From Siccibacter colletis (GTDB taxonomy: Bacteria; Pseudomonadota; Gammaproteobacteria; Enterobacterales; Enterobacteriaceae), in contig NZ_JMSQ01000001.1 in assembly GCF_000696575.1 (NCBI RefSeq), forward strand, positions 186,001 through 250,000: a DNA stretch of 64,000 nucleotides, written 5' to 3'. How positions within the stretch are numbered: position 1 is the stretch's first letter; every line of letters begins with the position of its first letter. Under the pieces are notes generated by a model. The model saw nothing but the letters and a program-made list of their open reading frames with translations, was not told where the DNA came from and searched no databases. Positions 58,344 through 64,000 of this stretch are shown piece by piece. The position numbers and the translations under genes are program-made.

Positions 58344-59018
58344 ATGAAACGGACAAAATCCATTAATCACGCGTCATTCCGCAAAAGCTGGAATGCACGT
58401 CATCTGACTCCCGTCGCGCTGGCCGTAACGGCGGTCTTCATGCTTGCGGGCTGCGAACAGAGTGACGAAACCGTCTCGATGTATCAGAATGCCGACGACT
58501 GCTCCGCCGCCAATCCGGGCAAAAGCGAACAGTGCACCACTGCCTATAACAATGCCGTAAAAGAAGCCGAACGCACCGCGCCGAAATATGCCACGCGTGA
58601 AGATTGCGTCGCAGAGTTCGGTGAAGGCCAGTGCCAGCAGGCACCGGCGCAGGCGGGCATGGCCCCGACCGGTGAAAACCAGGCGCAGGCGCAGAGCAGC
58701 GGTAGCTTCTGGATGCCGCTGATGGCGGGCTACATGATGGGTCGCCTGATGGGCGGTGGTGCGGGCTATGCCCAGCAGCCGCTGTTCAGCTCGCGCAACC
58801 CGGCCAGCCCGGCATATGGCCAGTACACCGATGCCAGCGGTAAAGGCTATGGCGCCGCCCAGCCGGGTCGCACCATGACCGTGCCGAAAACCGCGCTGGC
58901 ACCGAAGCCGGCCACCACCTCCACCATCACGCGCGGCGGCTTCGGCGAGTCCGTCGCCAAACAGCACACCATGCAGCGTAGCGCGGCCGGTACCAGCTCT
59001 CGCTCCATGGGGGGCTAA
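58344..59018 (+). CDS. ygiB: YgiB, UPF0441 lipoprotein
   Basis: 224 residues. Basic N-terminus, hydrophobic segment and lipobox LAGC (Cys ~36) indicate a lipoprotein. Then Cys-containing acidic region ([29 protein letters not shown]), Gly/Met-rich middle ([16 protein letters not shown]) and a Ser-rich end. Linked to tolC and ygiC in enterobacteria; contributes to outer-membrane integrity in E. coli. Mechanism unknown. Confidence 0.94.
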   Translation: MKRTKSINHASFRKSWNARHLTPVALAVTAVFMLAGCEQSDETVSMYQNADDCSAANPGKSEQCTTAYNNAVKEAERTAPKYATREDCVAEFGEGQCQQAPAQAGMAPTGENQAQAQSSGSFWMPLMAGYMMGRLMGGGAGYAQQPLFSSRNPASPAYGQYTDASGKGYGAAQPGRTMTVPKTALAPKPATTSTITRGGFGESVAKQHTMQRSAAGTSSRSMGG

Positions 59019-59020
59019 CC

Positions 59021-60181
59021 GTGGAACGCGTTTCAATCGTTGAGCGCCCCAACTGGCGCGAAAAAGCTACCGAATTTGGTTTCAACTTTCACACCATGTA
59101 CGGCGAGCCGTACTGGTGTGAGGACGCCTACTATAAGCTGACCCTCGCCCAGGTGGAGCGCCTCGAAGCGGTCACCGCCGAGCTGCATCAGATGTGCCTG
59201 CAGGCCGTGGAAACCGTGGTCAGCAGTGACGATCTGCTGGCCAAATTCCGTATCCCGAAACACACCTGGGAGTTGGTGCGTCAGTCATGGCGCACCAACC
59301 AGCCGTCGCTCTACTCTCGTCTCGACATCGCCTGGGACGGCGTGGGCGAGCCAAAGCTGCTTGAGAACAACGCCGACACCCCGACGTCGCTCTACGAAGC
59401 CGCGTTCTTCCAGTGGCTGTGGCTTGAAGATCAGCTTAACGCCGGAAACCTGCCGGCGGGCAGCGATCAGTTCAACAGCCTGCAGGAGCAGATCATTGAG
59501 CGCTTCGTGGAGCTGCGTGAAAAACACGGTTTCCAGCTGGTGCATTTCGCCTGCTGCCGCGACAGCGTCGAAGATCGCGGTACCGTGCAATATCTGCAGG
59601 ACTGCGCCGCCGAAGCGGGGGTCGCCTCTGAATTCCTGTTTATCGAAGATATCGGGCTTGGCGAAAAGGGGCAGTTCACCGATCTGCAGGATCAGGTGAT
59701 CAGCAACCTGTTTAAGCTCTATCCGTGGGAATTCATGCTGCGCGAGGTGTTCTCCACCAAGCTGGAAGATGCCGGCGTGCGCTGGCTGGAGCCAGCCTGG
59801 AAGAGCATTCTCTCCAATAAAGCGCTGCTGCCGCTGCTGTGGAAGATGTTCCCGGACCATCCTAACCTGCTGCCCGCGTACTTTGCCGAAGACAGCCATC
59901 CTGAGATGGAAAAATACGTGGTGAAGCCGCTTTTCTCGCGCGAAGGTGCCAACATTACCATCGTCGATAACGGTCAGGAGATTGCCCGCTCGGAAGGCGT
60001 TTACGGTGAAGAAGGCATGATTGTGCAGCAGTACCATCCACTGCCGCAGTTCGACGGCAGCTACACGCTGATTGGCAGCTGGCTTATCAACGATCAACCG
60101 GCCGGGATCGGCATTCGCGAAGATAAGGCGCTGATCACCCAGGATATGTCGCGCTTCTACCCGCATATCTTTGTTGAGTAA
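59021..60181 (+). CDS. ygiC: YgiC, ATP-grasp glutathionylspermidine synthase-like protein
   Basis: 386 residues, E. coli length, starting at GTG 59021, 2 bp after ygiB. ATP-grasp fold related to the synthetase half of Gsp, with [36 protein letters not shown] and a C-terminal [19 protein letters not shown]. Probably ligates an amine to a peptide carboxylate; substrate not established. Coupled to ygiB. Confidence 0.95.
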   Translation: MERVSIVERPNWREKATEFGFNFHTMYGEPYWCEDAYYKLTLAQVERLEAVTAELHQMCLQAVETVVSSDDLLAKFRIPKHTWELVRQSWRTNQPSLYSRLDIAWDGVGEPKLLENNADTPTSLYEAAFFQWLWLEDQLNAGNLPAGSDQFNSLQEQIIERFVELREKHGFQLVHFACCRDSVEDRGTVQYLQDCAAEAGVASEFLFIEDIGLGEKGQFTDLQDQVISNLFKLYPWEFMLREVFSTKLEDAGVRWLEPAWKSILSNKALLPLLWKMFPDHPNLLPAYFAEDSHPEMEKYVVKPLFSREGANITIVDNGQEIARSEGVYGEEGMIVQQYHPLPQFDGSYTLIGSWLINDQPAGIGIREDKALITQDMSRFYPHIFVE

Positions 60182-60194
60182 CCCTCACCGCAGA

Positions 60195-60228
60195 TAAATA
60201 AGGCGCGACTGTTCGCGCCTTATTTTTT
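60195..60228. terminator. Bidirectional terminator ygiC / ygiD
   Basis: AAATAAGGCGCG, ACTGTT, CGCGCCTTATTTTTT between the convergent genes, touching the ygiD stop. Confidence 0.93.
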
Positions 60229-61015
60229 AGCCCACCTGCACCGACAGCATACTGATCGACCCCATCTCCATGCCCTCAACCGGTACGCTCACCGGCTCCT
60301 TGCCATCCCACGCGCCCAGCACGTAGAGCAGCGGCAGGAAGTGATCCGGCGTCGGGTTCGAAAGACTGCCGCCTTCATGGTCGAGATAGTTCACCAGCGG
60401 ATGTTTATCGGCATCGCCCTGCCATGTCAGGTTCGCTTTAACGTAGTCATTAAACGACTGCGCCCAGGGATACGGCGTGCTTTCGCCGTGCCAGCGCGCG
60501 GTGCGCAGGTTATGCACCACGTTACCGCTCGCCACCAGCATAATGCCCTCATCGCGCAGCGCGGCGAGTTTACGGCCCAGCTGGTAATGCCAGACGTTGG
60601 GTCTGGTGCTGTCGATGCTGAGCTGCACCACCGGAATATCAGCATCAGGATACATTTTAATCAGCACGCCCCAGGAGCCGTGGTCAAAGCCCCAGGCTTC
60701 TTTATCCAGCGTCACCGGCACCGGGGCAAGCAGATCCACCAGCCGCTGAGCCAGCGCCGGCGAGCCGGGGGCCGGATAATGGGTGTCGTACAGCGCCTGC
60801 GGGAAGCCACCGAAATCATGGATAGTTTTCGGGGTTTCCATCGCGGTCACGCCGGTACCGCGGGTATACCAGTGCGCGGATATCACCACGATAGCTTTCG
60901 GGCGCGGCAGCGTGTCGCCCAGCTGCTGCCAGACGCGGGTGTAAAGATTGTCTTCGAGGACGTTCATTGGGCTGCCATGCCCCAGAAACAGTGCTGGCAT
61001 TCGCGTATGAGACAT
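60227..61015 (-). CDS. ygiD: 4,5-DOPA-extradiol dioxygenase YgiD
   Basis: 262 residues. Class III extradiol ring-cleaving (LigB-type) enzyme; E. coli YgiD converts L-DOPA to betalamic-acid precursors. Zinc/iron ligands: H in LFLGHGSPMN, H in ISAHW, H in SGNVVHNLR and a further H in AWGFDHGSWG. Start MSHTRMPALF follows AAGGAT; an in-frame TTG five codons upstream lies within that site. Confidence 0.95.
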   Translation of the reverse strand: MSHTRMPALFLGHGSPMNVLEDNLYTRVWQQLGDTLPRPKAIVVISAHWYTRGTGVTAMETPKTIHDFGGFPQALYDTHYPAPGSPALAQRLVDLLAPVPVTLDKEAWGFDHGSWGVLIKMYPDADIPVVQLSIDSTRPNVWHYQLGRKLAALRDEGIMLVASGNVVHNLRTARWHGESTPYPWAQSFNDYVKANLTWQGDADKHPLVNYLDHEGGSLSNPTPDHFLPLLYVLGAWDGKEPVSVPVEGMEMGSISMLSVQVG

Positions 61016-61179
61016 GGTGTTATCCTTCAAATTGCGCTAAACAAGATATGCATCACCTTACGCGCTTTCATACCGGGATGAACTCAGATAACCATGATGA
61101 TGATCATCAGGAATTTTGAATGTAAGTACTGTGTAAATCAGGGGCTTGCGGTCTCGCTATTTCACCGCCCACTCATTAA

Positions 61180-61199
61180 TATTAATGAGAATCATTATC
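61180..61199 (+). promoter_or_regulatory. Fur-box-like site immediately upstream of zupT
   Basis: TATTAATGAGAATCATTATC matches the Fur consensus at nearly every position of the last 16 bases and ends 13 bp before the zupT ATG. A weaker related dyad (ATGATGATCATCA) lies near 61095-61109. Confidence 0.65.
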
Positions 61200-61212
61200 A
61201 AAGGAGAAGTTT

Positions 61213-61980
61213 ATGTCAGTGCCGTTGCTCCTGACCATACTGGCAGGCGGAGCCACCTTTATCGGAGCCCTGTTTGGCGTACTTGGCCAGAGACCGTCCA
61301 ACCGGTTGCTGGCGTTCTCTCTCGGCTTTGCTGCCGGCATTATGCTGCTTATCTCCCTGATGGAGATGCTGCCCGCTGCGCTGCACACCGAGGGGATGTC
61401 TCCGGTGCTGGGCTACGGGATGTTTATTCTCGGCCTGGTCGGTTACTTTGTGCTGGACCGCTCCCTGCCCCACGCCCATCCGCAGGATCTGCTGGACGGC
61501 TCGCTGAAAAAGCGCAACCTGCAACGCACCGCGCTGTTGCTGACTCTTGGCATCAGCCTGCACAACTTCCCGGAAGGCATTGCCACTTATGTTACGGCGA
61601 GCAGCGATCTGGAACTGGGTCTGGGCATTGCTCTGGCAGTCGCCCTGCACAACATTCCTGAAGGGCTGGCCGTCGCCGGGCCGGTGTTTGCAGCTACGGG
61701 CTCAAAACGCAAAGCGCTACTGTGGGCTGGCGTGTCCGGTATGGCGGAAATCCTCGGCGGCGTGCTGGCGTGGCTGATCCTCGGCACCCTGGTATCGCCG
61801 GTGGTGATGGCGGCGATTATGGCGGCGGTGGCCGGGATTATGGTGGCGCTGTCGGTGGATGAACTGATGCCGCTGGCCAAAGAGATCGATCCGCACAACA
61901 ACCCAAGCTATGGCGTGCTGTGTGGCATGTCGGTGATGGGCTTCAGCCTGACGCTCCTGCAAAGCAGCGGCATCGGCTGA
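61213..61980 (+). CDS. zupT: ZIP-family divalent metal importer ZupT
   Basis: 255 residues (E. coli 257), eight predicted helices. Imports Zn2+ and also Fe2+, Co2+ and Mn2+. Binuclear metal site motifs HNFPEG and HNIPEG are in helices 4 and 5, with the His-rich loop [17 protein letters not shown] ribosome site. Own transcription unit, closed by a terminator shared with ribB; a Fur-like site overlaps its leader. Confidence 0.97.
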   Translation: MSVPLLLTILAGGATFIGALFGVLGQRPSNRLLAFSLGFAAGIMLLISLMEMLPAALHTEGMSPVLGYGMFILGLVGYFVLDRSLPHAHPQDLLDGSLKKRNLQRTALLLTLGISLHNFPEGIATYVTASSDLELGLGIALAVALHNIPEGLAVAGPVFAATGSKRKALLWAGVSGMAEILGGVLAWLILGTLVSPVVMAAIMAAVAGIMVALSVDELMPLAKEIDPHNNPSYGVLCGMSVMGFSLTLLQSSGIG

Positions 61981-61991
61981 TAAACAGCGAT

Positions 61992-62021
61992 AAAAAAACC
62001 CGGCGGCTGCCGGGTTTTTTT
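61992..62021. terminator. Bidirectional terminator zupT / ribB
   Basis: AAAAAAACCCGGC, GGCT, GCCGGGTTTTTTT between the convergent genes. Confidence 0.95.
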
Positions 62022-62032
62022 ATGCGCTACGT

Positions 62033-62686
62033 TCAGCTGGCTTTGCGTTCGTGGGTCTGACGATACTCAACCAGATCCTCAATGGTCACCACCGGCATAT
62101 CATGCTGACGAGCGAAAGCGATGCACTCCGGTGCGCGAGCCATGGTGCCGTCATCATTGGTCAGCTCGCACAGCACGCCCGCAGGCTTGAAGCCGGCGAG
62201 GGTTACCAGATCGATGGTCGCTTCGGTATGGCCACCGCGGGTCAGTACGCCGCCCGGCTGCGCACGCAGCGGGAAAACGTGGCCTGGACGGTTGAGATCC
62301 GATGGCTTCGCGCCGTCGGCAATGGCGGCACGCACCGTGGTGATACGGTCAGCGGCGGACACGCCGGTGGTTACGCCGTGCGCGGCTTCGATGGTGACAG
62401 TAAAACCGGTGCCGAAGGAGCTGGTGTTGTTCTCCACCATCATCGGCAGGTCAAGCTGTTTACGGCGATCTTCGTTGATGCACAGGCAAACAATACCGCT
62501 GCCGTGACGGATGGTCAGCGCCATCTGCTCTACGGTCATGGTTTCGGCGGCAAAGATCATGTCGCCTTCGTTTTCGCGATTTTCATCGTCCAGCACCATC
62601 ACACCGCGACCGTTGCGCAGGGCGGTAAGTGCCTGTTCCACGCGCTCTGCGGAGGAACCAAAAGAAGAAAGGAGCGTCTGATTCAT
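62033..62686 (-). CDS. ribB: 3,4-dihydroxy-2-butanone 4-phosphate synthase RibB
   Basis: 217 residues, E. coli length. Converts ribulose 5-phosphate to the four-carbon unit of riboflavin plus formate. Metal and substrate motifs [24 protein letters not shown], and the [24 protein letters not shown] stretch are intact. A monofunctional protein (no RibA fusion). Preceded by an FMN riboswitch. Confidence 0.98.
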   Translation of the reverse strand: MNQTLLSSFGSSAERVEQALTALRNGRGVMVLDDENRENEGDMIFAAETMTVEQMALTIRHGSGIVCLCINEDRRKQLDLPMMVENNTSSFGTGFTVTIEAAHGVTTGVSAADRITTVRAAIADGAKPSDLNRPGHVFPLRAQPGGVLTRGGHTEATIDLVTLAGFKPAGVLCELTNDDGTMARAPECIAFARQHDMPVVTIEDLVEYRQTHERKAS

Positions 62687-62798
62687 GGTAATAAAACCTC
62701 AGTAAAAATATGGTTACCAGAATCAGGGCAGTCTTAGGAGTACCGCAAGCGGCATAATAATAACGTGAGCAGGCCGTAGCCTGAGCTGTGTCGTTACC

Positions 62799-62934
62799 CT
62801 CTCCCATCCGGACTTTAACCGTCGGCCCCGGAATTACACCGGATCTGCTGACCTTCAACGTTGCCATTGAAGCGCTCGCGGGCTTTCAGCTGCGCTGATT
62901 TACCGCCGGTGGGGAATTTCGCCCCGCCCTGAGA
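62799..62934 (-). ncRNA. FMN riboswitch (RFN element) controlling ribB
   Basis: Minus strand from CTCAGGGCGGGGCGAAATTC through CCACCGGCGGTAAAT, AGCCCGCGAGCG, GGTCAGCAGATCCGGTGTAA, TTCCGGGGCCGACGGTTAAA to GTCCGGATGGGAGAG: all conserved RFN blocks in order, closing with complementary GGGCGGGG/CTCTCC-side stems. FMN binding should lower ribB expression. About 110 nt follow before the ATG. Confidence 0.95.
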
Positions 62935-62946
62935 ATAAGCGGGTTA

Positions 62947-62975
62947 ACTATAACGCCATTGATTAATGGCGGCAA
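62947..62975 (-). promoter_or_regulatory. ribB promoter
   Basis: Minus strand -35 TTGCCG, 17-nt spacer, -10 TATAGT, placing the start just upstream of the riboswitch. Confidence 0.75.
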
Positions 62976-63119
62976 TGCATAAGCTTCATATACTCATAAT
63001 GGATATAGCAAAAGCACGCGTATGCGCCTGAATAACGCAATGGGGACATTTCCGGTTTATCACCTGCGGATCAGGCATTACAATTAGGTTTAACACCACA
63101 TCAGCTCAGGGAAACCGCT

Positions 63120-63473
63120 ATGATTGACCCGAAAAAAATTGAACAGATCGCCCGTCAGGTACATGAGTCTATGCCCAAAGGGATTCGCGAATTCGGGGAA
63201 GACGTTGAGAAACGCATCCGCCAGACCCTGCAGGCGCAGCTGTCGCGTCTGGATCTGGTGAGCCGGGAAGAGTTTGACGTGCAGACGCAGGTGCTGCTGC
63301 GTACTCGTGAAAAGCTGACCGCGCTGGAACAGCGTCTGAACGAACTGGAAGGCCGCAGTGCCGGTACACCGTCTACCGCGAACGTCACGCCAGCCGCGGA
63401 CAGTAGCGTAACGCCTTCCGCTGCCACCAGCGCGGTGTCACCGCCCGCTATCCCGCCGGTCGATAACATTTAA
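63120..63473 (+). CDS. ubiK: UbiK (YqiC), ubiquinone biosynthesis accessory factor
   Basis: 117 residues. Coiled-coil, BMFP-family protein that binds UbiJ and lipids and supports aerobic ubiquinone synthesis. Residues 1-80 ([20 protein letters not shown] through [16 protein letters not shown]) match E. coli UbiK almost exactly. The tail of ~37 Ala/Thr/Ser/Pro residues replaces the ~16-residue E. coli tail. Confidence 0.95.
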   Translation: MIDPKKIEQIARQVHESMPKGIREFGEDVEKRIRQTLQAQLSRLDLVSREEFDVQTQVLLRTREKLTALEQRLNELEGRSAGTPSTANVTPAADSSVTPSAATSAVSPPAIPPVDNI

Positions 63474-63483
63474 GACCGTACGT

Positions 63484-63513
63484 CTCTCCCTCATGACGAG
63501 GGAGAGCGCTTTT
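63484..63513 (+). terminator. Terminator of ubiK
   Basis: CTCTCCCTC, ATGAC, GAGGGAGAG then CGCTTTT before the convergent hldE stop. Confidence 0.75.
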
Positions 63514-63521
63514 GATATCTG

Positions 63522-64000
63522 CTACTTACCGCTGTTTTTCTGGATCTTTTTGATGATATTGGTCGTCGAGCAGCCGTCTTCGAAGTTAAGTACCAGCACG
63601 TCGCCGCCGTTGGCCCACACCTCTTCGCTCCCGGCAATCTCTTCCGGCTTATAGTCTCCGCCTTTGACCAGCAGATCCGGCAGGATCCCGGCGATCAGAC
63701 GCTGCGGTGTATCCTCTTCAAATGCCACCACCCAGTCCACCGCTTCCAGCGCGCCAAGCACGATCATGCGCTGTTCCAGCGGATTCACCGGACGCGTTTC
63801 GCCCTTCAGGCGTTTCGTCGATGCATCGCTGTTGACTGCCACAATCAGGCGGTCGCCGAGCTTACGGGCATTAGCGAGGTAGGAGACGTGACCGGCATGC
63901 AGAATGTCGAATACGCCGTTGGTCATCACCACTTTTTCACCGCGTTTGCGCGCAGCGGCTACCGCCTCTTTCAGCCCCGCTTCGGTCATTACCCCGAAGC
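63522..64000 (-). CDS. hldE: HldE C-terminal part (ADP-heptose synthesis), 5' end outside window
   Basis: The last ~159 residues: the cytidylyltransferase-like domain that adenylylates D-glycero-beta-D-manno-heptose 1-phosphate for LPS core. The nucleotide-binding HxGH is in [19 protein letters not shown], and the ISSTKR-like motif appears as [10 protein letters not shown]. Frame is open to the window edge ([10 protein letters not shown]...), so the kinase half lies beyond. The intervening E. coli genes between ubiK and hldE (such as glgS) are missing here. Confidence 0.96.
   Translation of the reverse strand, partial: FGVMTEAGLKEAVAAARKRGEKVVMTNGVFDILHAGHVSYLANARKLGDRLIVAVNSDASTKRLKGETRPVNPLEQRMIVLGALEAVDWVVAFEEDTPQRLIAGILPDLLVKGGDYKPEEIAGSEEVWANGGDVLVLNFEDGCSTTNIIKKIQKNSGK

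Overview
This 64 kb window is chromosomal DNA of a member of the Enterobacteriaceae. It is GC-rich overall. Most proteins are near-identical in length and motifs to Escherichia coli K-12 proteins, and gene order largely follows the E. coli map. The details (chitinase cassette, no yaaW/yaaI, no nupG, no qseBC) point to the Enterobacter/Lelliottia/Klebsiella side rather than E. coli, but the genus cannot be fixed from the sequence alone. No prophage, insertion sequence, integrase or CRISPR array was seen. There is one tRNA (Phe, GAA) and one FMN riboswitch.

Layout. (1) 1-11162: the nhaR-nhaA / dnaJ-dnaK / satP region, which lies near map minute 0 in E. coli. Inserted between nhaA and dnaJ is an A+T-rich cassette: a GH18 chitinase without a signal peptide, a ToxR-like membrane-bound regulator, a GH108 muramidase, a holin and a LysR regulator. 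Together they look like a holin/endolysin (type 10) protein export system dedicated to the chitinase. (2) 11200-19308: yggN-yggL-trmB, mutY-yggX-mltC, speC, yqgA and pheV tRNA, the region near minute 66-67 in E. coli. The satP/yggN junction therefore joins two distant chromosomal segments, as an inversion roughly symmetric about oriC would. (3) 19292-28500: downstream of the tRNA sit tandem 164/165-bp repeats, each starting with a copy of the tRNA 3' end. Then comes a Fur-controlled operon fusB-fusA-fusC-fusD (TonB-like protein, outer-membrane receptor, M16 protease, ABC exporter; yddB/pqqL/yddA homologues), the ferredoxin-iron piracy system. Related inverted repeats flank it on both sides. 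(4) 28516-37178: two chemoreceptors, yghZ, yqhA, three unrecognised small genes, an orphan FucR-like regulator and yghA. (5) 37239-64000: a conserved core block: exbD-exbB, metC, yghB, yqhC, yqhD-dkgA, ygiQ, ftsP, plsC-parC, mdaB-ygiN, parE-yqiA-cpdA-yqiB-nudF, tolC-ygiB-ygiC, ygiD, zupT, ribB with its riboswitch, ubiK and the 3' part of hldE.

How the parts fit. Iron supply links several loci: exbBD energises TonB receptors, the fus operon carries its own TonB-like protein, and Fur-box-like sites precede fusB, exbB and, unexpectedly, zupT. The nudF-to-parE genes run as one block divergent from tolC-ygiB-ygiC. Most convergent gene pairs share clear bidirectional terminators. The most promising material for new biology is the chitinase export cassette, the pheV repeat array with the adjacent fus island, and the unknown gene trio at 32.3-33.7 kb.
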